Shown: one piece after another, positions 51,877-60,708 of the stretch | Layout: each line of letters begins with the position of its first letter | How positions within the stretch are numbered: the first letter of the stretch is position 1 | Assembly: GCF_002291145.1 (NCBI RefSeq) | Contig: NZ_NTGE01000186.1 | Span: forward strand, 62,001 to 126,000 | Reading direction: 5' to 3' | Length of the DNA stretch: 64,000 bases | Source: Streptomyces sp. SA15 | Lineage (GTDB): Bacteria; Actinomycetota; Actinomycetes; Streptomycetales; Streptomycetaceae | Notes under the pieces: generated by a model | What the model was told of the DNA's origin: nothing | The model's database searches: none | The model's input: only the letters and a program-made list of their open reading frames with translations | Program-made: the position numbers and the translations under genes

Positions 51877-52830
51877 ATGTACTCCATCGGTTCGCTGACC
51901 GTCGCCCCCGGCGAGCGCGCCCAGGGCCTCATCCCCGTCGGCACCAGCAGCTACGGCGTTGAGCTCGGCATCCCGCTGATCGTCGTCAACGGCGCCCAGG
52001 ACGGCCCGGTGCTCTGCGTCGACGCGGGTGTCCACGGCGACGAGTACGACGGCCAGGAGGCCATCCGCCGCGTCCTCGCCGAGATCGACCCGGCCACCCT
52101 GCGCGGCACGCTCGTCGGCATCCCCTGCATGAACACCCCGGCCTTCGAGGCAGCCGCCCGCACGAGCGGCCTGGACTACCTCAACCTCAACCGCATCTTC
52201 CCCGGCGACGCGGACGGCTCGTACTCCCTGCGCCTGGCCGCCACCTTCGTCGAGCAGGTCGTCCCCGCCATCGACGCCCTGGTCGACCTGCACACCGGCG
52301 GCACCTTCGGCGAAATCGCCCCGCTGGTCATTCTCCAGGGCGGCTACGAGGAACTGGCGACCGACCTCGCCCTCGCCGCCGGGCACGAGCTGGTCTGGAA
52401 GGGCGGCAAGTGGGGTGGCACGGTCCGCCACCCCACCCTCGCGGCCGGCAAGCCCGCCGTCACCATCGAGGTCGGCGGCGGTACCTACCGCGAGGAGAAC
52501 GTCGCCCTGCACGCGCATTCGATCCGCAACATCATGCGGCAACTCGGCATGATCGACGGAGAGGCGGAGCTGCGGGACACCTACACGACCGTCTCCGGCA
52601 CCTTCGCCCGCTCCGACGCCGGCGGCTTCTTCGTCGGGCACGCCGAGCCGGGGGAGACCTGCAAGGAAGGCGACCTCATCGCCCACATCGTCGACCACTA
52701 CGGCAACACGCTGGAGGAGGTCCGCGCCCCGCAGGACGGCATCGTGCTGTGGGTGCGCCGGATCCGCACGGTGCGTCCCGGGGACGAGGTCGTCATCTTC
52801 GGTGAGGTGCAGGGGGAGATCCAGCCGTGA
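51877..52830 (+). CDS. Succinylglutamate desuccinylase/aspartoacylase-family hydrolase, copy C
   Basis: 317-residue third member of the family, more distant from copies A and B. Zinc ligands appear in AGVHGDEYDG (His, Glu) and DLHTGGTF (His); LNLNRIFPGDADGSYSLRLA corresponds to the same loop. The C-terminal domain (EVRAPQDGIVLWVRRIRTVR) is biotinyl-like. ATG at 51877 has AAAGGA; an earlier GTG overlaps the aminotransferase stop. It may remove a different acyl group from the others. Confidence 0.88.
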   Translation: MYSIGSLTVAPGERAQGLIPVGTSSYGVELGIPLIVVNGAQDGPVLCVDAGVHGDEYDGQEAIRRVLAEIDPATLRGTLVGIPCMNTPAFEAAARTSGLDYLNLNRIFPGDADGSYSLRLAATFVEQVVPAIDALVDLHTGGTFGEIAPLVILQGGYEELATDLALAAGHELVWKGGKWGGTVRHPTLAAGKPAVTIEVGGGTYREENVALHAHSIRNIMRQLGMIDGEAELRDTYTTVSGTFARSDAGGFFVGHAEPGETCKEGDLIAHIVDHYGNTLEEVRAPQDGIVLWVRRIRTVRPGDEVVIFGEVQGEIQP

Positions 52831-54287
52831 CCGGTGAACTGCCCCTGACGCAGCTGCTGATCGACGGCAAGGAGGTCCCCGCCGCCGACGGCCGCAGCTT
52901 CACGGTCCTGGACCCGTCGAACGGGACGGCCATCGCCCAGGTGGCACTGGCCGGTCCGGCGGACGTGGACCAGGCGGTTGCCGCAGCCCGGACCGCGTTC
53001 ACGGCGCCCGAGTGGGCACGGATGCGCGCCGCCGACCGGGGGCGCGTGCTGTACCGCATCGCGGAGGCGATCCGCTACCAGGGCGAGCGGCTGGCCCGGC
53101 TGGAGAGCCAGGACGTGGGCAAGCCGCTGCGCCAGGCGAAGGCCGATGTCGAGGCCGCGGCCCGCTACTTCGAGTTCTACGCGGGCATCGCCGACAAGCT
53201 CGGCGGCTCGACGATTCCGCTCGGCCCGGGTCTGCTCGACTACACCGTCCGCGAGCCGATCGGTGTCTCCGGCCAGATCATCCCGTTCAACTACCCTCTC
53301 CAGAACACCGCGAGGGGCTCCGCCCCGGCGCTGGCGGCCGGCTGCACGGTGGTGCTCAAGCCGTCGCCCGAGGCACCGCTGACCCCGCTGGAGATCGGCA
53401 GGATCGCGCTCGAATGCGGGCTGCCGCCGGGTGTGCTGAACGTCGTTCCCGGCGACGGGGAGACCGGCGCGGCTCTGGCCGGCCACCCGGACATCGACCA
53501 GGTCACCTTCACCGGCTCGGTCCCGACCGGCATCAAGGTCGCCCAGGCCGCCGCCGCCAACGTGGTCCCCTCCGTCACGGAGCTGGGCGGCAAGTCGCCG
53601 GTCGTCGTCTTCGCCGACGCCGACTTCGACCTGGCGCTCGGCGCCATCGCGGCCTCGGCCTTCGGCAACGCCGGCCAGACCTGCTCGGCCGGCACCCGGC
53701 TGCTGCTCCAGCGTGGCGCCGAAGAGTTCCTGGACAAGCTCGTCGAGTACGCGGCCTCCCTGCGCCTGGGCCCTGGCCTCACGGACCCGGACGTCGGTCC
53801 GCTGGTCGCCGCCCGGCAGCGCGACCGGGTCCTGGGCTACCTGGACCTGGCACGCGAAGAGGGCGCCACGGCCCGGGCGGGTGGCGGGGCTCCTTCCGAC
53901 CCGGCGTTCGCCGATGGCTACTACATCGAGCCCACGGTCCTGACCGGCCTGACCAACCAGGCTCGTTGCGCCCGTGAGGAGATCTTCGGCCCTGTCATCA
54001 CGGTCATCGAGTTCGATGACGTGGACGAGGCCCTCTCGATCGCCAACGACAGCCCTTACGGCCTGTCCTCCTACGTCTGGACCCGCGACATCGACAAGGC
54101 GTTGCGCCTGGCCGAAGGCATCAGGGCCGGCCAGGTCAACATCAACGCCACCGGGGTCGGCACCGGCGTCGAGCTCCCCTTCGGCGGCTACAAGCACAGC
54201 GGCTGGGGCCGGGAGAAGGGCCTGGAGGCGCTGGCCAGCTATACGCAGACCAAGAACGTCTGCATCGGTTTCGGAGCCCGGTCATGA
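52827..54287 (+). CDS. NAD-dependent aldehyde dehydrogenase
   Basis: 486-residue ALDH with Glu252 (ELGGKSPVVVF), Cys286 (GQTCSAGTR), IPFNYPLQ and the end PFGGYKHSGWGREKGLEAL. It resembles betaine-aldehyde/gamma-aminobutyraldehyde dehydrogenases. It should oxidise the aldehyde made by the aminotransferase or oxidases to the acid. GTG at 52827 overlaps the hydrolase stop by four bases and its own stop overlaps the next ATG. Confidence 0.92.
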   Translation: MTGELPLTQLLIDGKEVPAADGRSFTVLDPSNGTAIAQVALAGPADVDQAVAAARTAFTAPEWARMRAADRGRVLYRIAEAIRYQGERLARLESQDVGKPLRQAKADVEAAARYFEFYAGIADKLGGSTIPLGPGLLDYTVREPIGVSGQIIPFNYPLQNTARGSAPALAAGCTVVLKPSPEAPLTPLEIGRIALECGLPPGVLNVVPGDGETGAALAGHPDIDQVTFTGSVPTGIKVAQAAAANVVPSVTELGGKSPVVVFADADFDLALGAIAASAFGNAGQTCSAGTRLLLQRGAEEFLDKLVEYAASLRLGPGLTDPDVGPLVAARQRDRVLGYLDLAREEGATARAGGGAPSDPAFADGYYIEPTVLTGLTNQARCAREEIFGPVITVIEFDDVDEALSIANDSPYGLSSYVWTRDIDKALRLAEGIRAGQVNINATGVGTGVELPFGGYKHSGWGREKGLEALASYTQTKNVCIGFGARS

Positions 54288-55237
54288 GGTATCGCCCACT
54301 CGGCGCACGCGGACCGGCGGTCTCGGTGGTCGGCGTCGGCGGCAACAACTTCGGCGCACGCCTCGACGAGGACGGCACGAAGGCCGTCGTCCACGCGGCC
54401 CTCGCTTCCGGGATCACCCTGTTCGACACGGCCGACATGTACGGCGGGTTCGGCGAGCGGGGCGGCTCGCGCGGCGACGGCGAACGGCTGCTGGGCGCCG
54501 CGCTCAAGGGGCATCGCGACCAGGTCATCGTGGCCACCAAGTTCGGCATGGAGATGTCCGCCCCCGGGGAAGGAGGCGAGGCGGAACGGCACGGGCCGCG
54601 CGGCTCCCGCCGCTACGTCCGGTACGCCGTCGAGGCCTCGCTGCGCCGCCTCGGCACCGAGTGGATCGACCTGTACCAGTACCACGAGCCGGACGGTGTC
54701 ACGCCGCTGGACGAGACCGTCGAGGCCCTCCTGGAGCTGGTGGGCGAGGGCAAGATCCAGTACATCGGCTGCTCCAACCTGCCCGCCGAACAGCTCAGCG
54801 ACGCCTTCGTCTCCACCCAGGCCCGCTACCACCTCCTGGACCGCGGCGTGGAGCAGGATCTGATCCCCGCCTGCCTGCGCCACGGCGTCGGTCTCCTGCC
54901 GTACTACCCGCTGGCCAACGGCCTGCTCAGCGGCAAGTACCGGCGCGGCGAGCAGCCGCCGTCCGGCAGCCGCCTGTCCTGGCGGGAGGGCTGGCTCACC
55001 GACGCGGCCCTCGACAGGGTCGAGGCGCTCACCGCGTACGGCGCCGAACGCGGCCTGACCCTCCTCCAGGTCGCCGTCGGTGGACTGACCGCGCTCCCCG
55101 CTGTCGGCTCCGTCATCTGCGGCGCCATGACACCCCAGCAGGTCACCGCCAACGCGGCGGCGGCCGACTGGATCCCCGACACGGCCGACCTGGCCGCCCT
55201 CGACGCGATCGTCACCCCCGGCGAACGCGTCGTCTGA
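54284..55237 (+). CDS. Aldo/keto reductase
   Basis: 317-residue TIM-barrel NADPH-dependent reductase of the AKR family. The tetrad is visible: Asp and Tyr in FDTADMYGGFG, Lys in VATKFGMEM, His in YQYHEPDG. No signal peptide. It may reduce an aldehyde or keto intermediate, or protect against excess aldehyde; its direction of use is inferred. ATG overlaps the ALDH stop by four bases. Confidence 0.9.
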   Translation: MRYRPLGARGPAVSVVGVGGNNFGARLDEDGTKAVVHAALASGITLFDTADMYGGFGERGGSRGDGERLLGAALKGHRDQVIVATKFGMEMSAPGEGGEAERHGPRGSRRYVRYAVEASLRRLGTEWIDLYQYHEPDGVTPLDETVEALLELVGEGKIQYIGCSNLPAEQLSDAFVSTQARYHLLDRGVEQDLIPACLRHGVGLLPYYPLANGLLSGKYRRGEQPPSGSRLSWREGWLTDAALDRVEALTAYGAERGLTLLQVAVGGLTALPAVGSVICGAMTPQQVTANAAAADWIPDTADLAALDAIVTPGERVV

Positions 55238-55279
55238 AACCTCAACTCCCTTACCACCCGCGAATCGAGGCTGAACACC

Positions 55280-55945
55280 ATGCGAGAGATCGTCACCTTC
55301 GACGCCTACGGAACCCTGATCGACTTCCAGCTCGGCCCGACCACCCTGAAGGTCATCTCCGACCGGCTGGACCTGGACAACCTGGACGTCGACGAGTTCC
55401 TCGACGACTTCCGGGTCATGCGCTTCCAGGCCGTCCTGGAGGCCTACCGCCCCTACCACGAGATCCTGCACTCCAGCCTGCAGATGGCCATGCGTCTGCA
55501 CGGGCTGGAGTACCGCGAGTCCGACGGCGACGCCCTGGTCGAGGCCGTCCCCACCTTCGGCCCCTTCCCCGAGGTCCCGGACGCCCTGCGCGCACTGAAG
55601 ACCAAGTACGAGATCGCCATCATCTCCAACACCGACGACAACCTGATCGCGAGGAACGTCGAGAACATCGGCGTCGAGTTCGACTACGTCATCACCGCCC
55701 AGCAGGCCGGCGCGTACAAGCCCGACCGCCAGACCTTCGAGCACGCCTTCAAGACCATGGGCGTCAAGCCGTCCCAGGTCATCCACACCGCCCAGGGCTG
55801 GGAGTACGACCACATCCCGACCCGTGACCTCGGCCTGAAGCGCCGGGTGTGGATCAACCGCTACGGCAATCCCGGCAGCGCCGACTACCAGCCGTACGAC
55901 GAGCTGCCCGACATGACGGGCCTGCCGGCGCTGCTCGGCTGCTGA
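55280..55945 (+). CDS. HAD-superfamily protein, haloacid-dehalogenase-II-like
   Basis: 221-residue HAD protein. Motif I FDAYGTL (nucleophile Asp8), motif II IISNTDD and motif III Lys in GAYKPD are present. The segment that reads S-S-N-x-W-D in L-2-haloacid dehalogenases is TAQGWEYD here, and the Tyr after the lysine is Phe, so true dehalogenation is doubtful; another hydrolase role, such as phosphatase, is possible. ATG at 55280, 42 bases after the reductase. Confidence 0.82.
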   Translation: MREIVTFDAYGTLIDFQLGPTTLKVISDRLDLDNLDVDEFLDDFRVMRFQAVLEAYRPYHEILHSSLQMAMRLHGLEYRESDGDALVEAVPTFGPFPEVPDALRALKTKYEIAIISNTDDNLIARNVENIGVEFDYVITAQQAGAYKPDRQTFEHAFKTMGVKPSQVIHTAQGWEYDHIPTRDLGLKRRVWINRYGNPGSADYQPYDELPDMTGLPALLGC

Positions 55946-55993
55946 CCCACCGGGACTGAAGGAAACAGTGACAGGACACAGAGGACGCACGCC

Positions 55994-57277
55994 ATGAAGC
56001 AGATCCCCTACTGGCTGGACACAGCTCCCGCCCTGCCCGACCGTTCCGGAAAGGACCTGCCCGACGAGGCGGACGTGGTCGTCATCGGCGGCGGCCTCAC
56101 CGGCCTGTCCACCGCCTATCACACCGCCCGCAAGGGTGCCCGGGTCGTCCTCGTCGAGAAGGACAAGGTCGGCTCGGGCGCCTCCGGGCGCAACGGCAGC
56201 ATGTGCACCCAGGGCATCACCATCACCCCCGCCGATGCGCGCAAACGCTACGGGCAGGAGCGCGCCCGCGAACTGTACGACGCCTTCCGCGATGCGGTCG
56301 ACGTCGTCGAGGAGCTCACCCGCACCGAGAACATCGACTGCGACTTCCACCGCTCCGGGCGCCTCGGCGCGGTCTGCAAGCCCGGCCACTTCGAGGGCCT
56401 GCGGGCCAAGCAGCGCGACCTGGCCGACAACTTCGGCCACGAGACGATCGTCCTGAGCAAGAGCGAACTGCGGGCCGAGCTCGGCACGGACTACTACCAC
56501 GGCGCCCTGCTCGACCCGCTCAGCGCGGGCCTGCACGTGGGCAAGTTCGTCGGCGGCCTGGCAGACGCCGCCGAGCGTGCCGGCGCCGAGATCCACGAGC
56601 GCAACGCTGCCACCGGCCTCACCCGCCTCCCCGGCGGCGGCTTCCTCGTGGAGACCCTGCACGGCACCATCCGTGCCAAGCAGGTCATGGCGGCGACGGA
56701 CGCCTACACCGACAAGTCGATGCCGTGGTTCCGCAAGCGACTGATCAACGTCGGCAGCTTCATCATCGTCACCGAGCCGCTGGGGGAGGCGCGCGCCAAG
56801 GAGCTCATCCCGAACGGCCGCCTGCTGGTCGCCCACAAGAATGTCGGCCACTACGTCCGCCTCACCCCGGACAACCGCCTCGCCTTCGGCGGCCGAGCCC
56901 GCTTCGCCCCCTCCAACCCGGCCTCCGACATCAAGAGCGGCGACATCCTCAAGCGGGAGATGACCGAAATCTTCCCGCAGCTGGCCGGGACGCGGATCGA
57001 CTACGTCTGGGGCGGCATGGTCGGCTTCTCCTGGGACCGCATCCCGCACGCCGGTGACGTCAACGGCCTGTACTACTCCATGGGTTACTGCGGTCACGGC
57101 GTCCAGATGGCCACGTACATGGGCCGCGCCGTGGCCGAGATGATGGACGGCCGCCCGGAGGCCAACCCGCTGCGCGGCCTCGGCTTCCCCAAGGTCCCCG
57201 TCCCCTTCTACAACGGCACCCCCTGGTTCCTGCCGTTCGGCGGCGCCTACTACAAGGCAAAGGACCGACTGCGCTGA
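55994..57277 (+). CDS. FAD-dependent oxidoreductase (gamma-glutamylputrescine oxidase-like)
   Basis: 427-residue DAO-family flavoenzyme resembling PuuB. FAD motif VVVIGGGLTGLSTAYHTAR, then VLVEKDKVGSGASGRNGSM, substrate-domain RLTPDNRLAFGGRARF, and C-terminal GYCGHGVQMATYMGRAVAEM. It is not closely alike to the two amine oxidases at the head of the unit. It oxidises a primary amine, possibly an N-acylated diamine; no puuA or puuD gene is present. Last gene, before a terminator. Confidence 0.88.
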   Translation: MKQIPYWLDTAPALPDRSGKDLPDEADVVVIGGGLTGLSTAYHTARKGARVVLVEKDKVGSGASGRNGSMCTQGITITPADARKRYGQERARELYDAFRDAVDVVEELTRTENIDCDFHRSGRLGAVCKPGHFEGLRAKQRDLADNFGHETIVLSKSELRAELGTDYYHGALLDPLSAGLHVGKFVGGLADAAERAGAEIHERNAATGLTRLPGGGFLVETLHGTIRAKQVMAATDAYTDKSMPWFRKRLINVGSFIIVTEPLGEARAKELIPNGRLLVAHKNVGHYVRLTPDNRLAFGGRARFAPSNPASDIKSGDILKREMTEIFPQLAGTRIDYVWGGMVGFSWDRIPHAGDVNGLYYSMGYCGHGVQMATYMGRAVAEMMDGRPEANPLRGLGFPKVPVPFYNGTPWFLPFGGAYYKAKDRLR

Positions 57278-57287
57278 CGGCGACCGA

Positions 57288-57330
57288 CCGCCGGGGCCTT
57301 CCACCGACTCCCCGAGGAAGACCCCGGCGG
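57288..57330 (+). terminator. Terminator of the large catabolic unit
   Basis: CCGCCGGGG and CCCCGGCGG are exact complements, extended inside by CTTCC/GGAAG pairing. It lies 11 bases after the last stop. Confidence 0.7.
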
Positions 57331-57368
57331 CATCCGCTTCCGCGCTGCCCTCACGCGGCTGACCATGG

Positions 57369-58238
57369 TTACCCGGCGAGCTCCTTGGTGATCCGGTCCA
57401 GCATGAACGCCGAGGACTCCCGGGCCCGTTCCTCCCAGGCGAAGACACAGGACGTGGCGACGCCGTCGAAGCTCAGTTCGCGCAGGGTGCCGAAGAAGGC
57501 GTCCCAGTCGACCTCGCCCTGGCCGATGTCGAGGTGCTGGTGGATGCGGGCCGGGGTGCCGGGCGGGTTGAGGATGTAGCGCAGGCCGGACGAGCCCTTG
57601 TGGTTGAAGGAGTCCGCGATGTGCACGTGCTGGAGCTTGTCGCCGGCGTGGCGCATCATCGCCGCGATGTCGGCGCCGACCTCGGACGCGCCCGAGAGGT
57701 GGAAGGAGTGCGGGGCGCAGTAGAGGTAGTTCACCCAGGGCTTGTTGATGGCCCGGACGAGTTCGACCGCCGGGGCGTTCTCCTCACAGAAGTCGTCCGG
57801 GTGAGCCTCCAGGTTGAGGGCGATGCCCTCGCGCTCGAAGACGGGCAGCAGCTCCTCCATGGAGCGCCAGAACGCGGCCTCGCTCTCGGCGGCGCGCTCC
57901 GGTCGTCCGTTGAACTCGGAGTTCATGAGCGGGCATTCGAGCTCGACGGTGATCTCGATCATCCGCTTCCAGTAGCGGACGGCGGCCTGCCGCTCGGTCT
58001 CGTCGGGCGAGGACCACTTGTACAGCGGCAGGACGGAGGACAGCCTAACGCCGTGCGTGCGCAACGACCGCTTGAGCATGGCGACCCGCTCGTCGTCCGC
58101 CCGTGGGTGCACGAAGAACGGCATGAAGTCGTCGCGCGGCGACAACTCGATGTATTCGTAGCCGAGTTCGGCGACCGTGCGCACCATGTCGTCGATGGGC
58201 AACGCGCGGAGCATGTACGGGTCGAGGGCGATCTTCAT
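57369..58238 (-). CDS. Sugar phosphate isomerase/epimerase-family TIM barrel
   Basis: 289-residue AP-endonuclease-2-like TIM-barrel protein. Metal-site residues are in LNLEAHPDDF, APHSFHLSG, HVHIADSF and HLDIGQGEVDW. It resembles IolI/IolH-type inosose isomerases and myo-inositol or sugar epimerases. Its ATG overlaps the dehydrogenase stop by four bases. Last gene of the inositol-type operon. Confidence 0.85.
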   Translation of the reverse strand: MKIALDPYMLRALPIDDMVRTVAELGYEYIELSPRDDFMPFFVHPRADDERVAMLKRSLRTHGVRLSSVLPLYKWSSPDETERQAAVRYWKRMIEITVELECPLMNSEFNGRPERAAESEAAFWRSMEELLPVFEREGIALNLEAHPDDFCEENAPAVELVRAINKPWVNYLYCAPHSFHLSGASEVGADIAAMMRHAGDKLQHVHIADSFNHKGSSGLRYILNPPGTPARIHQHLDIGQGEVDWDAFFGTLRELSFDGVATSCVFAWEERARESSAFMLDRITKELAG

Positions 58239-59254
58239 GCGGTGCCTCCGTAGAGGGTGGGGCGGGGCTTGATGTCGACGGTGACGACGGTGCCGTCGGA
58301 TTCGAGGGACTTCACGGCTGCGTCGGTGATGACGGTGGCGGCGTAGCCGTCCCAGGCGGAGGGGCCGGTGGGCTCGGTGCCCGACTCGACCGAGGCGATC
58401 CACTCGCCGAACTCGGTGTCGAAGGCGTCCGCGAAGCGGGCCTTCCACTCCTGCAGGACGGCGGTGCCGTGCAGGCCGGCGGTGCGGACACCGACGGCGG
58501 CCGGGTCGGGCAGCCGGACCAGGCCCTCCTCGCCGACGGTCTCGCACTGGATGTCGTAGCCGTACTGGCAGTTGACGAAGACTTCGAGGTCGATGCGGAC
58601 GCCGTTCGCGGTCTCGAAGTACATCAGCTGCGGGTCCTTGAGGTGGTCGAACCGCTTGCTGGTGGCGCGCGGGGTGATCACCTGGGCGGAGACGATCTCG
58701 TCGTCGAGGAGCCAGCGCAGGGTGTCGATCTCGTGCACGGCCGTGTCCTGCGCGGCCATCGCGGAGTGGTACGACTGGGGCACGGTCGGGTTGCGGTGCG
58801 CGCAGTGGACGATCAGCGGGGTGCCGATCGAGCCGGCGGCGATGACCTCCTTCATCTGGCGGTAGCCGGCGTCGAAACGGCGCATGAAGCCGACCTGGAC
58901 CAGGCGGCGGCCGTGGGCGCGTTCGGCCTCGACGATGCTCAGGCAGTCCTCGGCGGTGGTGGCGAGGGGTTTCTCGCAGAACACCGGCTTGCCGGCCGCG
59001 ATGGCGTTCAGGACGTGCTCGGCGTGGGTCGGGCCCCAGGAGGTGACGAGGACGGCGTCCACCTCGGAGGAGGCGATGAGCTCGGCGCCGGTCGGCAGCG
59101 CGGTGGCGCCGACGCGGGCGGCCACCTCGGCGGCCCGGGCGTGATCGATGTCCGTCACGGCGGTGACCTGTGCCCCCGTGACGACCTCGGTGAGTCGCCG
59201 TATGTGGTCCTGGCCGATCATTCCGGCGCCGATGACACCTACACGTACGGTCAT
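58235..59254 (-). CDS. Gfo/Idh/MocA dehydrogenase (inositol 2-dehydrogenase-like)
   Basis: 339-residue NAD(P)-dependent dehydrogenase. Rossmann motif VGVIGAGMIGQDHI (4-17), the conserved EKPLA (Lys general residue) and the substrate segment AAQDTAVHEIDTLRWLL with the catalytic Asp/His are present. It would oxidise myo-inositol or a related cyclitol or sugar to the 2-keto form. ATG at 59254; upstream gene is the transporter 23 bases away. Confidence 0.9.
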   Translation of the reverse strand: MTVRVGVIGAGMIGQDHIRRLTEVVTGAQVTAVTDIDHARAAEVAARVGATALPTGAELIASSEVDAVLVTSWGPTHAEHVLNAIAAGKPVFCEKPLATTAEDCLSIVEAERAHGRRLVQVGFMRRFDAGYRQMKEVIAAGSIGTPLIVHCAHRNPTVPQSYHSAMAAQDTAVHEIDTLRWLLDDEIVSAQVITPRATSKRFDHLKDPQLMYFETANGVRIDLEVFVNCQYGYDIQCETVGEEGLVRLPDPAAVGVRTAGLHGTAVLQEWKARFADAFDTEFGEWIASVESGTEPTGPSAWDGYAATVITDAAVKSLESDGTVVTVDIKPRPTLYGGTA

Positions 59255-59277
59255 GGTCGAGTCCTTACTGCTGAAGG

Positions 59278-60699
59278 TCAGGAGAAGCGGGCGCGGAGTT
59301 CGGCCTCGAGGCTCTCGAGCGTGCGGCCCTTGGTCTCGGGGACGTAGAGCTTGACGAAGGCGAGCGAGAGGACGCCCGCCGCCACGAACAGGAAGAAGGT
59401 GTTGGAGATCCCGATCCCGTCGACCAGGGACGGGAAGACCAGGCCGATCACGAAGTTGGTCAGCCACAGCACCACGGCGGCCACGCCCATCCCGAAGCCG
59501 CGCATCCGCATCGGGAAGATCTCCGACAGCATCAGCCACGTCACCGGCGAGATCGCGCCCTGCTGGAAGGCGAGGAACGTGACGGTCATGGCGAGCACCG
59601 CGTACGCCCGGCCGTCGCCGGAGGGCAGGGTGAGGGAGAAGATGCCGATCATCAACAGGGCTGCGGTTGTCCCGATCTGACCGGTCATCAGCATCGGGCG
59701 CCGGTTGACACGCCCCAGCAGCCAGATGCCGACGAACGTGGCCAGCACCGAGATCACGCCGTTGGCGATGTTCGCGGTCAGGGCGCTGTCGGAGGTGAAT
59801 CCGGCGTCGGTGAGGATCTGGGTGCCGTAGTACATGATCGTGTTGACGCCGGTGATCTGCTGCACGATCGCGATACCGAAACCGACGAACATCAGCCTGC
59901 GCACCCACGGCGTGGACTTCATGTCCTGCCAGCCGCCGAGCTTCTCCCGCTCCTCCTTGACGGCGAGCGCGGAGACCTCGGCGAGTTCGGCCTCGGCTCG
60001 CTGCCGGGACCGTACCTGCTTGAGGACTTCCAGCGCCTCGCCGAAACGGGTCTTCGAGGCCAGCCAGCGCGGGCTCTCCGGCATGACCAGCATGCCGAAC
60101 CAGAGCACGACGGCCGGCAGGGTGGCGACCACCAGCATCCAGCGCCACACGCCGCCGGACTCGCCGCCGACGTCGGCGATGATCGCGTTGGAGGTGAAAG
60201 CCAGCAACTGCCCGCTGACGATCATGAGTTCGTTACGGGTGACCAGTGCGCCGCGCCGTTCGGCGGGGGAGACCTCGGCGAGGTAGACGGGCACGGTCAC
60301 CGACGCGCCGCCGACCGCGAGGCCGAGCACGAACCGGGCCACGACCATGATCGCGGTGTTCGGCGCGAGCGTGCAGCCGAGGGCGCCGACGAAGAAGACC
60401 ACGGCGAGGATGAGGATCGTACGGCGGCGTCCGCGCGCGTCCGACAACCGCCCGCCGGTCACCGCGCCCAGCGCGGCGCCGAGGAGCAGCGAGCTGGTGA
60501 CCATGCCCTCGGTGACCGGGGTCAGGCCCAGGTCGTCGGTCATGTAGGGCAGGGCGCCGTTGATGACACCGGTGTCGTAACCGAACAGGAGTCCGCCGAA
60601 GGTGGCGATGACGGTGATGAGCCGCAGCCGTCGGGACACGGCGGGCGGGGCGTCGTCCGTGACGGTGGTGGCCGGTGTGGTGTCGTCCCTGACATCCAT
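59278..60699 (-). CDS. MFS sugar porter (inositol/xylose type)
   Basis: 473-residue sugar porter, twelve helices. GGRLSDARGRRR, PESPRWLASKTRFGEALEVL, QQITGVNTIMYYGTQIL and the end VPETKGRTLESLE are classical signatures; the last two are shared by IolT and XylE. It imports the cyclitol or sugar of this operon by proton symport. ATG at 60699, ten bases after the preceding gene. Confidence 0.92.
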   Translation of the reverse strand: MDVRDDTTPATTVTDDAPPAVSRRLRLITVIATFGGLLFGYDTGVINGALPYMTDDLGLTPVTEGMVTSSLLLGAALGAVTGGRLSDARGRRRTILILAVVFFVGALGCTLAPNTAIMVVARFVLGLAVGGASVTVPVYLAEVSPAERRGALVTRNELMIVSGQLLAFTSNAIIADVGGESGGVWRWMLVVATLPAVVLWFGMLVMPESPRWLASKTRFGEALEVLKQVRSRQRAEAELAEVSALAVKEEREKLGGWQDMKSTPWVRRLMFVGFGIAIVQQITGVNTIMYYGTQILTDAGFTSDSALTANIANGVISVLATFVGIWLLGRVNRRPMLMTGQIGTTAALLMIGIFSLTLPSGDGRAYAVLAMTVTFLAFQQGAISPVTWLMLSEIFPMRMRGFGMGVAAVVLWLTNFVIGLVFPSLVDGIGISNTFFLFVAAGVLSLAFVKLYVPETKGRTLESLEAELRARFS

Positions 60700-60708
60700 G
60701 GGCGCCTC

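Noticed and set aside
42012..57277. Ectoine or hydroxyectoine breakdown cluster
   Set aside because: The deacylase, aminotransferase and ALDH would fit, but no ectoine hydrolase (M24 peptidase-like) or cyclodeaminase gene is present and the binding protein is polyamine-type.
42012..57277. Classical Puu putrescine pathway
   Set aside because: A PuuB-like oxidase is present, but glutamine-synthetase-like PuuA and the PuuD hydrolase are missing.
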